64,000 bases of DNA from Platanthera guangdongensis (taxonomy: Eukaryota > Streptophyta > Magnoliopsida > Asparagales > Orchidaceae), in contig CM077159.1 in assembly GCA_039583875.1 (NCBI GenBank), positions 103,749,287-103,813,286 on the forward strand, in the 5' to 3' direction. The notes below the pieces were generated by a model that saw only the letters and a program-made list of their open reading frames with translations, had not been told where the DNA came from and searched no databases. Numbering within the stretch: the first letter of the stretch is position 1; each line of letters opens with the position of its first letter. Both the position numbers and the translations under genes were made by a program. Of this stretch, positions 47,389 to 60,234 are shown piece by piece.

Positions 47389-49447
47389 TGAAAGATATGG
47401 TACCTAAACACCTAGAGGGGGGGTGAATAGGTGACCTAATCCTTTTTAAACTTAAATGGCAGCAATCAGTTATATCATAGAATACTAACTATTTTATCAC
47501 AGCAAACACAAATCATGCACAGCAACAATCACAGCACAGCACAGCATACACAGTGGTTTATAGTGGTTCCCCAAGATATGGGTACATCCACTTTCCCCCT
47601 TCGCCTATCTAGCAGTGTACTAGATTCAGCCAAACTCCTCCACTGTCTCAGAACCCAAATTGGTTCCTACACCTCAGGCCCAAAGCCTTACAACTCAGCT
47701 TTATCCCAAAGCCTACACTCAGCCAATCAAGGCCTACACTCAGCCAACCAAGGCCTGCACTTAGCCAACCAAAGCCACACTCAGCCAACAAGGCCTACAC
47801 TCAGAGATCTCAATCTCCTACACTCAGGCTCTCAAGCCCTACCCTCAGCCTTTATAATTATAGGCTTACAATTCACTCAGATCCAAAGGATCCTACAAGA
47901 TAAAAGTGTATTAGAAATATTAACTCAACAACTCAGAAATAAAAAGAGGGGAGTTGAGAGTTTCTTGATGAGTTCTTGGAAGAACTCAGCTGGATTCAAT
48001 CTGACTTAGCTTTCTTCAAAGCTTCTTGAGTAGAACTGAATAAGACTGAATCCTCCTACAGTAGTTCCTTGACCTCTGCCACTTAAAATCCAGAATGAAT
48101 CTGAATCCTTCTTCTCAGCTTAGTTCCAGAGGCTGATTTCTTGGATGGAGCCCTCTCTCTCCAACTTCTTAGATCTGCACTTGGACTGCAAGATCTTCTT
48201 GTGTTGATACTCTATGTACCACTTTAATAACTTGTTCTTCAACAATGTGATCAACCTCAACAACTACGTTTCTGTAAACTGTATGAGCCTATTTATAGGC
48301 CTTCTTCATGGTAACCGGCTGGTCCGGTCCATAACTAACTTCTGATATCTCTGACAGGTGCTGTAGACCGGCTGGAACGGCAGCTATCAAGTCATCCAGT
48401 CATTTCTTGAAAATCTCTAACTGTCTGAAAGTGTCGAGACTTTCTGTCTTTAAGTGTCGACACTTATAGTCCAAGTGTCGACACATGCTGTGTAAGTGTC
48501 GACACAAGTCTACAAGGTGTCGACACAACTCCTTGTATGTCTCGACACAGATTCTTCTTCAGGTGTCGACACTAAAATTGAGTGTCGACACAAATACTTG
48601 ATCTTCTGTCTTTTACTGAATTCTTCTAAGTGTCGACACATCGCCTTTGTGTCGACACATCTTCATGTGTTGTAACTGTTAAGTGTGGACACTGCTTCTT
48701 GGTGTCGACACATAGTCTTTAATGTCGATACTTGCTTAGTGTCGACACAGCTCCTTGTGTCGACACACCTTCTTTTTGTTGAGACTTCAGCAGAGTGTCG
48801 GCACATTCCCTTAGTGTCGACACTTGTACTTAGAATAATTTTGTTGATCTTTCTGATCTTTGCTAAGTGTCGACACAGCTCCTTGTGTCGACACTTTCTT
48901 CAAGTGTAGATTCTTTAGCTAAGTGTCGACTCATTGTGCTGGGTGTCGACACTTACTTCATGTGTTGACTCTTCTGTTGAGTGTCGACACATTGTTCTGA
49001 GTGTCGACACTTTAACTTAGTCTCTACAGACTTTTGCTGAGTGTCGACACAGCTCCAAATGTCGACACTTTCTGGTGTAGACACAGCTTCACTGGGTGTC
49101 GACACAGCTCCTTGTGTCGACACTTTCTGTCTGCACTTTTCTTCACTGAGTGTCGACACAGCTCCAAGTGTCGACACTTACTGTCTGGTGTCGACTCTGC
49201 ATCCCAGGTGTCGACACAATGACTCCAAGTGTCGACACTGCTTGTCTGGGTGTCGACACAAGTCTTCTTAAGTGTCGACACTTTCCCTCTGGGTGTCGAC
49301 ACATGGACTTAGAAACTTTTTGCTTCAGTCTAGTGATTTCATAACCTGCTCAAGTAAACTCAACATACATCAAATACATTATGATGTATATCATTGAGTT
49401 GGGTGAGGCTTCTTCAAATCTGGTACATTTGACCAATGTACCCAACA
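47389..49447 (-). repeat. Element H 5' LTR
   Basis: This 2059-bp LTR matches 37435-39499, with the palindrome array at 48433-49303 and TATA box at 48290-48297. The right flank is GAAGA. Confidence 0.93.
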
Positions 49448-49452
49448 GAAGA

Positions 49453-51442
49453 CATTTTTGCTTCTATCTTAACAAGAGTACCTCCACCACCAACTGCCCC
49501 TGCAAGTACTTCCTCAAACATGACTGCAGTATCTCCTCCAGACTACAATGATGCATACAAGAAAGCAAAGATTGCTGATGCAAGAGCCATGAACATACTG
49601 GCACAAACAATGTCTGATGACATATTTCAGAAAGTAGTTGAATGTGAATCAGCCAAGGCCATCTGGGATTCCTTAAACCAGATGGTTGCAGGATCAGAAG
49701 ATGAAAGGAAGGACAGGAAAGCTCATCTCATCTCCCAGTATGAGAATTTTAAAAAGGAAGAAACTGAGCAAGTTTCTGAGATGTACAATAGAATCAGTCT
49801 CATTGTTAATGAGCTGAAAACTCTTTACAAAGACATCTCAGTCACAGAAATAAATGACAAGATTCTCATATGCTTCCCCAGCTCATGGGACTCTAGAATC
49901 TGGCCTATCGGAGAGACCAGAAACACACATGAGATGACTACAGAATCAGTCTTAGGAAAGCTAAAATCCTATGAACAGCTGCTGAAGACAAGAGAAGCTG
50001 AGCAACAAAAGACTGCTACACCAACTAGGAAGGAGCAGAATATAGCCTTCAAAGCTTCAGAAGAATCAGAAACTTCTCCATCAAATGAAGAGTTGATGAG
50101 TCTCTTTGCAAAGAGATTCTTCAAGATGGGGAGAAAAGAATTCAGAAGGAAATCATCAAGGAGTGATGATAAACCAAGGTATGATAAAACCCCTTCCAAA
50201 GAGATTATCTGTTTTGGTTGTAGGAAACCTAGACATATTCTTCCAGAATGTCCAGAAAACAAGTATAAGGAAAGGAGAAAGGAGAAAGGCTCCAAGAAGC
50301 ACTCCAGCAAACCATCTTCCTACAAGCACAAGAAGAAGGAGAGAAGGTTTGTTGCAGAAACATGGAGTGATAATGAAGAATCATCCTCCTCCAGTTCTAG
50401 TGAAGATGAAGAAGAAGCAAAGGCCAAAGAAATTTGGTTAATGGCCATCAATGCTTCAGGGGATGTTTCAGAAGAAGAAGAATCTGAAGAATGTTCAGAT
50501 TGTGATCAGGTATTGGAAGATTTTGACTTTACCTCTGAAGATTTTAAAAATGACTTTAAATCTATATGTATTGATCTGATTAGATCTGAGAAGGAAATCA
50601 AACTTCTCAGAGACAAACAATTTAATTATGATAGCTTAGTATCAGAAAACATTAAATTGAAAAATGAAATAGACATGTATAATGAACAAATCACTTTTCT
50701 GAAAGTTGAATTAAGTAAAGCAAAACAACTAGAGGAATCACTGAATGGAAGAAGCAAATAACTAGTAGAAATTACCATCACACTTAATGCTAGACTTAAT
50801 AGAAGTAAGTTATGATTAGGTGCATCATCCAGTAAACCACCAATTATTAAGAAAAATCACCTTTCACAACCTATAAAGTTTATTTCAGATAAAGATAAGA
50901 AGAATACATAACAAATTAAAATAGTTAATAAAGTTTTAAAACAAGTTGAGATAAATAAAGAAAAACAAAAAGCTAAGTCTGAACAAAAATCGTCGAACCA
51001 AGATCGATGATCTCAGCATTATGCGTCAAACGACGATCGACGATCTCATAACCCAGAGCTTGAGCCTAAACACTCTGTAAACGGGGATCGATGATATCAT
51101 TATGTATCGTCAAATAGGGATCGACGATCGTGGAACCCAGATAATAGCCACTATTATTCTGAGAACCAAGATCGATGATATCAATGCTGGTCGTCGAACG
51201 CAGATCGACGATCTGAATTAAAATCGTCAAACTCAAAACAGTTCTATCAAAACTATAATTTCAACAGAAATTTCAATAGGAATTCTAACCCTAAACCTTT
51301 CAATCCCTTAACTAACTAGATAATCCCACCTAGGAGATTTCATCCCTTAGGTTATAAAAGTCAACCTGTATACTCTTTTATTTCAAGTTTTAAGTATGAA
51401 AAGAAGCCAGGACCAAAGGTTACCTGGGTCCAAAATATATAA
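49453..51442 (+). pseudogene. gag: Element E gag, main part, with DRRS repeat tail
   Basis: It continues the frame of 37325-37434. It is open to TAA 50759-50761 with the UBN2-type core and a CX2CX4HX4C knuckle near 50215, then an acidic region and a coiled coil. The same frame carries on in a decayed state to TAA 51440-51442. There the 50985-51235 stretch encodes four or five repeats of the type S-S-N-x-D-R-R-S, in which three Arg codons CGA have become TGA. An N-F-N-R-N region and a G-P-K-V-T-W-V-Q motif follow, the latter typical of the end of copia gag. Other stops include TGA near 50813, TAA near 50910 and TAG near 51318. Confidence 0.85.
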
Positions 51443-54400
51443 GTTTTCTTTTCAGATAAAGACCTATCCTACCATACAGGATAAGTGGTATTTGGATAGT
51501 GGGTGTTCCAAGCACATGACAGGAAACAAGGCCAATCTAAGTAACTATAAGGCAAAGCTAGGTCCAAAGGTTATATTTGGAGACTCAAGCTTTGGTCAGA
51601 CAGAAGGCTATGGAGAATTTACACTTGGAGTTGTCACCTTCAGGAAAGTGGCATATGTAAGTGGGCTGAAACATAACTTGATATCCATAGGACAGCTATG
51701 TGATGTAGGTTATGAGGTATGTTTTACTGAATCTAAATGTAATATTTCTCTAAACAACATTACTGTATTATCATGTATTAGGTTAGGCAATATCTATTTA
51801 GTTGATTTTAATTCTGCTTGTTCAGAAATCTGTTTATTTAATCAGGTTAGCAATAATAATACTTTGTGGCATAAAAGGCTAGGACATGTAAATCTAAGAA
51901 ATATTGCTAGGTTATCTAGGGACAACCTTGTTAGATGATTGCCCTCTTGCCCCTACAAGACGGAAAGCCTTTGCAAGGCTTGTCAAGAAGGCAAGCAAAC
52001 TAAAAATAGTTTTAAATCAGTTAATAAGAATGATTCACCTAGGATTTTGTATCTGCTTCATTTGGACCTTTTTGGATCAATTGGTGTACAAAGCCTGGGA
52101 GGGAAGTCCTATACTTTAGTTATTGTAGATGACTTCTCTAGGTTCTCTTGGGTTTTATTCTTGAGAAACAAGTCTGATAATTTCAAAGTTCTTATAGACT
52201 TTTTAAAATGCCTAAAGATTGAGTACTCTACTCCAGTTGCATTGATCACAAGTGATCATGACACTGAGTTTGAATCTCTTCCTATGCAAGAATTTTGTGA
52301 GAAGGAACGTATCAGGCACTGCTTCCCTGCTCCCAGAACTCCTCAACAAAATGGGGTATTTGAAAGGAAAACATAACACTCATTGAAACTGCAGGCACAT
52401 TGCTTGCTGATGCTCACATGCCTCTATCCTACTGGGCAGAAGCTGTAAGCACAGTATATTATGTCCTGAATAGAAGTTTGATACACAAACTTAAAGGCAA
52501 GACTCCCTATGAATTACTCAAAGGGAAGAAACCTAAAATAGACTACTTTAGAATTTTTGGTTGTATCAGTTATATACATAATAACAACAAAGAGTATCTT
52601 AGAAAGTTTGAAGCCAAAGCTACAATGGGAATCTTTTTAGGATATTCATAAGTTAGCAAGGCATATAGGGTTCTCAATAAATCATCCTTGAAAATTGAAG
52701 AGTCAATACATGTTACATTTGATGAAGCTAATATGTTTTACAAGGAGAAGGAAGCTTCTACCAGTGATCATCTGCAAGTACCAAGTCTATGTAAAAAGCT
52801 GGATGACTTAAATCTCACCCAGAAGGTGATATCTCATGCCTCACCACATGCAAATGAAGACATGAAGAAGACTCTATGGAAGAAACTGAACTTCCTCCAA
52901 GAGCAGAAGTAATTCCACAAGAGAAATTCACTCCAATTGATGTTGCTGAAGCAACTCCACCATCTGATTTTTTCACACATAGGGATCACCCTAGATCCCA
53001 AGTAATTGGAGACATATCAGCAGGTGTACGGACAAGGCATCAACACAACCATGATGTGATGCATGCCTGTTTTCTCTCTCAAATTGAACCTCAATCCATA
53101 ACTGATGCTGAGCAAGATCCTCGTTGGATCATTGCAATGCAGGAGGAACTAAATCAATTTGAAAGATGTAGAGTTTGTGACTTGGTTCCAAGGCCTAAAG
53201 GCTATCCAGTAATTGGAAATAAGTGGGTTTTCAGGAATAAGCTTGATGCCCAAGGTGTGATTGTGAGGAACAAGGCTAGGTTTGTTGCTCAAGGATATAA
53301 GCAAGAGGAAGGAACTGACTATGATCAGACCTTTGCTCCAGTTGCTAGGTTATAAGCTATAAGGATTTTTCTGGCCTATGCTGCTTTCAAAAAGTTCACA
53401 GTTTATCAGATGGATGTCAAAAGTGCTTTTCTAAATGGAGTACTACAAGAAGAGGTTTATGTAGAACAACCTCTAGGTTTTGTTTCTCCAACTTCCCCCA
53501 CTCATGTTTTTAAACTGCATAAGGCTCTCTATGGTTTAAAGAAAGCTCCAAGAGCTTGGTATGATACCTTAGTCAGCTTTCTTTTAGGGCATGGTTTTTC
53601 TAGAGGCACGGTAGATAAAACTCTTTTTACAAAATTGCATCATGATAAAATCTTATTAGTACAAATATATGTAGATGATATTATATTTGGTTCCACTGAT
53701 CCCAAATTGTGCAAGAGATTTTCTAATCTAATGCATTCTAAACTTGAGATGAGCAGCATGGGAGAGTTATCTTATTTCCTTGGTCTCCAAGTGAAACAAT
53801 CTCCCGATGGTATCTTCATTTCCCAATCTAAATATGCTAATGAGCTTATTAATAAGTTTGGGATGGCTGATGCATCTTCTATGAAGACTCCCATGCCTGC
53901 CAATGTTGTATTAGAAACTGATGAACATGGAAAACCTGTTGATCAGACCAGGTATAGGGCCATTGTTGGATCCCTACTATATCTAACAGCAAGCAGACCA
54001 GATATTATGTTTGTTACATGTTTATGTGCTAGGTTCCAGGTGAACCCTAAAGAATCTCATCTTATTTTCATAAAAAGGATTTTAAGATATATAAATGGTT
54101 ATCCTAATCTAGGACTCTGGTATCCAACAGAGTCAGCATTTGAGTTGACTGGATTTTCAGATGCTGATTATGCTGGATACAGAGTGGACAGAAAGAGCAC
54201 TTCAGGAACTTACCAGTTCTTGGGTGATAAACTTGTGTCCTGGTTTTGCAAGAAGCAAACCTTTGTATCAACATCTACTGCTGAAGCTGAATATATGGCT
54301 GCTGGCAGTTGCTGTTCACAGATTTCGTGGATACAAAACCAACTCTTAGATTATGGTTTCAATCTAAATAATTCAACCATCTTCTGTGATAATACTAGTG

Positions 54401-54615
54401 TTTTATCTATAACACATAATTCAGTGCATCATTCTAAAACAAAGCATATAGATATAAGACATCATTTCATTAGAGATAATGTAGACAAAAAGAAAATTAA
54501 TCTAGACTTTATCTCCACTAATTTTCAAAGAGCTGATATTTTCACCAAACCCCTTGATGAAAAGAAGCACATGTTCTTCCTGAATCAGCTTGGAATGATC
54601 AATGTGAAGGATTAA
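51396..54615 (+). pseudogene. pol: Element E pol (protease, integrase, RT, RNase H)
   Basis: It lies in a different frame from gag. Protease W-Y-L-D-S-G-C-S-K-H-M is near 51486. Stop 51936-51938 follows the GAG-pre-integrase domain. The integrase (51939-52376) has first Asp in H-L-D-L-F-G, second in S-D-H-D-T-E-F and Glu in N-G-V-F-E-R-K. A frameshift lies near 52372, a TAA near 52649, a frame change near 52900 and a TAA at 53353-53355. RT and RNase H are open from 53410 to 54615 with Y-V-D-D, S-D-A-D, S-T-A-E-A-E-Y and F-C-D-N. It ends L-G-M-I-N-V-K-D. Confidence 0.92.
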
Positions 54616-55707
54616 TTTAATTTTTGTCTTCTGTTTTTGGATCCGTTCCTAAATCGTCGAACGAATATCGACGATCTTCGAACTGCTCTTGAGCTAAATC
54701 GTCGAACTACGTTTGACGACAGCTCTGTGTGAAGACAAAAATCGTTGACCAGAGATCGACGACTTTGCTTCAGTTAATTGATCATCAAGCTACACTCTAC
54801 TATCAATTTCCGACTGAGATCAGAGACCAGAGATATTATTTGTTTATAAATTAATCTTTGACCTAAGATCGACGTTTTTGTTTTTATCGTCAAACAGAAA
54901 TCGTCTTTTCTATTCAAAATACCTATATGTAGGTTTCTCTTTGATCCCTGTCCCGCGTTTTCATATTCTATTTTCCCTTTGCCCTTGATCTCTTCTCTCT
55001 TGAGTCTACAGATCTTACATGGCGATTTCTACGACGGCTTTTCAAAGATGAAGTTCAACACTAGTTTCCATGTCGACTTCAAATCAATCAGTCACTGTGA
55101 TCCTATCTTTCAATTGGTATCAGTCACTGTGATCTTATTTTTCACAAAATATTATAGCTATGTGATAAACAGGGTCTGAAGAAGTTCATGTCTACACAGA
55201 TCAAACTATCTGTTGCTGAGATCAAAGAATGGGTTTACTCTTCCTCAACAAATGAATACTCCCTTTCTATTTCTCTTTCTGCTTCCTCTGTCCCTTCTTC
55301 ATCTAGGGGTCTGCTTCCAGTTATCACTGAAACCAGGCAGGGGGAGTTGTCCAGTGAAGATGCAGCAGGCTCAGCCTCAGCAGACCTTCAAGCTCCGCCT
55401 CCTCCAGCAGCACAAGAAGAAGAAGTGTTTTAGAAATTTTGTCAAGCTCAGTCTCCTCCAACAGTACAGGAAGAAGAAGTGTTTCAGAAATTTTGTGCAG
55501 ATATAGATGACCAATGAAGCTACAATAGTTCCAATAGCAGCAGCAATTCCAAAAAAAGCAGAAGCAGATTATGATGATACAAATTATAATAAAACAGGTT
55601 TGGGCAAGGTTCAACATCAACAACATCAGCAATAGCAACAACAGAAGCAAATGCTCCAGTTTATTGCTTTGTATTTTCTTTGTGTTATGTAAATAGTGTC
55701 CTCAACC
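54616..55707 (+). other. Element E region after pol, with a possible accessory-ORF remnant
   Basis: The first 300 bp repeat the ATCGTCGAAC...ATCGACGATC motif seen in gag and LTR. A 31-bp tandem duplication at about 55083-55145 includes TTTCAATTGGTATCAG. An 81-codon frame at 55188-55433 (Ser-rich, then Pro/Ala and E-E-E-V-F) and its out-of-frame continuation repeat a P-P-x-x-Q-E-E-E-V-F segment. It sits where B and H have the accessory ORF and could be its remnant, but I see no direct similarity. Confidence 0.45.
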
Positions 55708-55721
55708 AAATAGGGGGAGAT
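55708..55721 (+). other. Element E polypurine tract
   Basis: AAATAGGGGGAGAT directly precedes the 3' LTR. Confidence 0.9.
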
Positions 55722-57482
55722 TGTTGGAACCCTAGTTCTGATTTGGGTAAAGATCACTATTAGGTTTGCTTAGACTGACCCAAAATGTATAGTCAGGGTC
55801 ATAGGTTTATTTCTTTAGTCTAGGCCAAGAGTCAACATCACATGGATCAGCCTACAACAGCTTGTCAGAGACTCAAGTAGTTGTGTCAACACAGACTACA
55901 TCAGTCGACACCAGTAGCAGTTGTGTCGACACAGACTACATCAGTCGACACTTAACATATTCATTCGACACTCAACAACATCAGTCGATACTCAGCAAAA
56001 TTATGTCGACACTTTAAATAAGCTGTGTCGACACCAGCAAAGAATTGTGTCGACACACAGAAAGGCTGTGTCGACACCCAAAATATTTGTGTCGACACAC
56101 AGACCATCTGTCGACACAGTTTGCAGAAGTTGTTTCAGAAGGATAAGTAAAATTCTCAGGTCTACGAACCAAGTTCTCAGGTCGACGATTTCTGGCTTTT
56201 TCAGTATGACATTCCAAAAAAATATTCTAAGTCCAGAAACAATTCTTAGCTCGATGATCGTCGATCTCCATCGACGATCTTAGAGACTACTACTCTGAAC
56301 TAAGCTCGATGATCTATGAGCTCAAGTCGACGATCTTGTGATTCTCAGTAGTTATCTCAGATCTACGATAGTTGCTCTCAGGTCGACGATCTCTTAACCC
56401 AGTTCGACGATCTCTGAGCCAAGCTCTACAATTTTTACTGCCTTCAGTTATCAGTTCTCTCAGTCCGGTCAAAAGTATTTAGTTTGGTTATGATAAATCA
56501 TTTTAAGGCAAATATATTCTGATAATTAATGCTGACATTCTCAAGGCTGATAGTCGTATCTCATGAAGAATTAATTATGGTATTCACAAAATATTTTGTC
56601 AAGACAGTTGTGGAAGTGCATTTATGATTGCCAGCCATTCTACCCGTTTGTGCTCCTAAATTCTTGCAGAGAATTATGTACTGTCTGGGAATTCAAATTC
56701 AGGCCGTTAGTCATTCCAAAGATACAGAGAACTTAAGAAGACAGAGACAACAAGAATAAAAAAAAAGACAGTCAGTCAGAAAATCAAACATCTTTTTGCT
56801 CTCAAGGTTTCTTGCTTTGCCAAAAATAAGGAAGAAGAAGAACTTGCTGAACACATAAATCTCTCTAGTCTTCTTCCTTCATCAGGCTTCAACAATCTAT
56901 GGAGAACTTGAATCAACATCAATCTGAAGACCTACACCCTGGACAAGGCTTCCTTCTTCCTGAAACTACTCAATATCTCAGGGGGAGCTTTGGCATTATC
57001 AAATCCACATAGTCTTCTCATTATGTTTCAGAAAGAGAAGATTGTCATCTATTTTTCTTTAACCTCTCTTGTACATGGTTCTTACTCCCTTCAAAAATAA
57101 ACTCCTTGGTGATAGGGCACCTGATCAAAAACCTATTGGTTTTTGGGCACCTGATCAAAAGCCTGAAGGGTTTCTAGATCTACCTGAAGCAGATCTTATG
57201 GTGATAGGGCACCTTATCAAAAACCTAAGTGGATTCCTACCAGGGTGGTAGAAGTTTGGATGTACCCAGATTTGGGGAACCACTATAAAATTTCTTGTGT
57301 TGTCTGGATTGCCTTGTGTTTTCTTTGTGCCTTGTGGTGTGATAGTTTCTTGCTTTTACATATTTCATATAAGTACCTATATTTTAATTCCGCATTATAT
57401 CTAAACAAATTTTTTATTATATTGTATTCACCCCCCCCCCCCCCCCCCCTCTAGAGTAAACTCTATCTATCCCTCACTTTCA
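55722..57482 (+). repeat. Element E 3' LTR
   Basis: This 1761-bp LTR matches 35435-37228. It carries the motif array at 55880-56420, the conserved block at 57274-57289 and a 19-long C run. It ends CTCACTTTCA followed by CAAAA (57483-57487). Confidence 0.93.
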
Positions 57483-57487
57483 CAAAA

Positions 57488-59251
57488 GGATCCTACAGAA
57501 TAAACAATAGAAGTGTTGATTTTGTCACCAGAGGATTTCTTTGTGTCTGCCTTTCCTGGATAGAGATTATCTCAGCCCTAGCTTCTTCTCAGCAATAAGG
57601 AGAACAAATCGTCAGTACTGAACGGCTTGTGCTGGAAGTTACTCAGAATCGTTGTTATGAACTTATTGTTGTAGTTGAAAATCGCTTCAGCTATCTCGAT
57701 TCACATTCAGGTTCACTGATCTGAACTTCTTCTTCAGGCTCGGTAAGAAGGCGAGGGAAAAGACTATGTTCAGCCACAAGAATACGTAAATATAAAACCA
57801 TAATTGCTGTCATCGACTCGGCCAATCTTCCCTTTTTATTTTATGATAAAAAAACAACTCTTTTCTTTGTGGGCCCGACCTTAATTGTTGGAATATCACT
57901 TTCCTTTTACACAAGAAGATAACCAACTGGCCATCGACGCCATTAAAGCTATTCTGTAGCTTTCCCGCAACTATTTTGAACTGCGTTGACTTTGTTGACT
58001 TTTGCTGACGTCACCCCTTTATGGACTTAGCCAAATTTTTAGAATCCACTCAAGCGCTGAGTGGCGTTGAGTGGCATTGAGTGGATGTCCTTCACTCAAC
58101 GATTCTGTACTTAGTCAATTTTGCAACTTCCTTGGCGTTGAGTGGCATTAAGTGAATGGACTTCACTTAACGCTTAAATACTTAGCTTAGCTTTCTGCTC
58201 TTTCTGCTTCCTAGGCTTTGAGATTCTTGAGTGTAGCTTCATCACTCAACGCCTTTTGCCTTAGACTATTTTCTACTTCTTCAGCAACCTTGGCATTGAG
58301 AGCGTTGAGTGTAGCTTCATCACTCAATGCTTTTTGCCTTAGACTATTTTCTGCCTCTTCACTGCTTGGCGTTGAGAGCATTGAGGTCACTCAATGCTTT
58401 GTACTTGGCCACAACTGCTCCACTGCATGGCGTTGAGAGCATTGAGATCACTTGATGCTTTTGTACTTGGCTGTAACTGCTATAGCTTGACTCAACGCTT
58501 TCTGTCATCTGGCGTTGAGTGAACTGGCTTCACTCAATGTATGTGGACTTAGACGAATTTTCCAGTCTATCTTCTATGGTGTTGACAGAATCAGTATGGC
58601 GTTGAGTGAACTGGCTTCACTCAATACTTCTGGACTTAGCTTATTTTTCTTTGACAGAAACTTTAGATCTTCACAGTGTCGAGATTGTTGAATTGTCTCG
58701 ACACTCTAGTCTGTTGGGTTCCGACATCTTTAAGTGTGCACTTCAGTTCTTCATTGTGTCGAGATAGTTGTATTGTCCTGACACTACTGTCTTGAGCATT
58801 AAGGTGTCGAGATATCTCACTTGTCTCGATACTGCTGACTTGATCTTCAAGGTGTCGAGATAACTGAATTATCTCGCACTACTGACTTGATCTTCAAGGT
58901 GTCGAGATAACTGAATTGACTCGACACAGCTGTCTGAACTATCGAGTGAAGTGCCATGTCTTGACACTGCTGTCTTGTATCTTTCTGATCTTGACACTTC
59001 TCCTACAATGGCGTCGACATAGTTGTTAAGTGTGTCAACACTTTTGTACTTGCTTCAAGTCTGTACATAACACTTCTCTTATAAAGTCTAGACATAGTTG
59101 TGAAGTGTGGCGACAATTTTGTACTTAGTCATTTCTTCAAGTTTACACCTTGCACATGAAACTTAACCATATATCAAATACAACTAGGTATATATCATTG
59201 ACTTGTTTGACTTCTTACAAATCATGGACATTGGGAGCAACGGACCCAACA
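57488..59251 (-). repeat. Element A 5' LTR, 5' (U3) portion
   Basis: This is the continuation of 34933-35434 beyond E. Together they make an LTR of about 2.26 kb. The minus-strand start is TGTTGGGTCC at 59251. It holds hairpin arrays of two kinds (58030-59060). Confidence 0.82.
58030..59060. repeat. Hairpin arrays in the A LTR
   Basis: From 58040 to 58640 there are repeated GCGTTGAGTG...CACTCAACGC pairs separated by about 9-20 nt. From 58675 to 59060 there are repeated GTGTCGAGATA...TGTCTCGACAC pairs in units of about 55 bp. They occupy the same part of the LTR as the B palindrome array. Confidence 0.85.
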
Positions 59252-59617
59252 CCCGATTATGGGTGTGTCAATAAATGAGACCACCTTTCCTTGAGCCCTT
59301 GTAAAGTTTTTACTATTGGTGTGTTGGGTAGGTTCCCAACACCGCAGGTGCCGAATTTTGCTGGTGTTTATGCTCATTCTATGATGAGTTTGCTACTTTT
59401 ATATATATACTTACTTGTGTATATATTTATAAAGCTTAGATCTTTATCACACTTGGTACAACTTGGGATGTTTAACCCTTGTGAGTTCGTTCTCACTTTT
59501 TTACCTTGTCGTTGAATGTTGATGATTTCCTTCCAGTTTTCTTGTTTGGGTTGGTAACCCTTTGACTCCTTTACTTTCATTTAAAATTGATCGTTCTTTG
59601 CCACTTGTATATTCTTG

Positions 59618-59648
59618 TCGAGGTATTCTTTTCTTTGGAACGCCTCAG
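59618..59648 (+). other. GAGGTATTC/GAACGCCTC stem-loop in the F LTR
   Basis: The nine-base arms pair with one mismatch and one G-U around a 9-nt loop. The motif matches those in the LTRs of C and G. Confidence 0.55.
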
Positions 59649-59840
59649 GTTTGGAGTTGTACTACCTCAGGCTCGTAGGATCAAATCGGGCTCGTAGGAT
59701 CAAATCGGGCTCGAAGAGAGGGTAAGGTAAGACAAGATGGACTCTTTGGCAGAAGCCTACTCACTGGCGAGTGGGTCCCAGGAAAAGGGCTACTCGCTAG
59801 GTTAAGGCCGGCTCATTAGGCGAGATGGCCCCATCATTTC

Positions 59841-59983
59841 AGGCGAGAAGGGCTCAGCGGCTCAGGCGAGAGCCTTCCCAGGCGAGACGGACCAAGCGAG
59901 ATGGCCCAGTGGCTCAGGCAAGAGCCTTCCCAGGCGAGACGGACCCAACGAGAGGCCCCGGCGGCTCAGGCGAGAGCCTCACC
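59841..59983. repeat. 52-bp tandem repeat (three units) in the F LTR
   Basis: The units begin AGGCGAGACGGACC and contain GGCTCAGGCGAGAGCC. The first unit is short (39 bp), the next two about 52 bp. Confidence 0.85.
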
Positions 59984-60224
59984 AGGGGAGACGATCCCCA
60001 TAGGTGGAAGTTCTCGACCGCAATACGGTGCTCTCGCCAAACGTTGATTCAGTTGGAAGGCGGTTCACCTTTTTAGCCCTAGGTGATTTTACGCTTTTGC
60101 ACTCGGTGGTTTGTATATAACCCTTCAGAACAGCTGAGTTTGGCTGTTGGCAGACCCAACCAAGGGTGTTTTGGTAATTTCAGGTCGGTTCAGTTTGGTT
60201 ATTGGCAGTTTAAACTCAGAAAAC

Positions 60225-60234
60225 TATAAATAGG
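60225..60234 (+). promoter_or_regulatory. TATA box of the F LTR
   Basis: TATAAATAGG lies 262 bp before the LTR end, a usual position for an LTR core promoter. Confidence 0.65.

Larger units (their letters stand above)
37435..49447 (-). mobile_element. Element H: second member of the B family, nested in E gag
   Basis: This 12-kb minus-strand element has perfect GAAGA duplications (37430-37434 and 49448-49452). It matches B along its whole length with the same LTR termini, palindrome arrays, gag, pol and accessory frame. It is shorter than B mainly because about 1.06 kb is missing from the accessory frame. Gag and pol are less damaged than in B. Confidence 0.93.
35435..57482 (+). mobile_element. 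Element E: Sirevirus-like Ty1/copia, + strand, with nested H
   Basis: LTRs of 1794 and 1761 bp (35435-37228, 55722-57482) begin TGTTGGAACCC and end CTCACTTTCA. It has perfect CAAAA target duplications, a degenerate initiator-Met primer site (37231), gag split by H, pol in copia order and a polypurine tract (55708-55721). It is inserted in the 5' LTR of A. Without H it is about 10 kb. Gag and pol have many stops. Confidence 0.93.
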
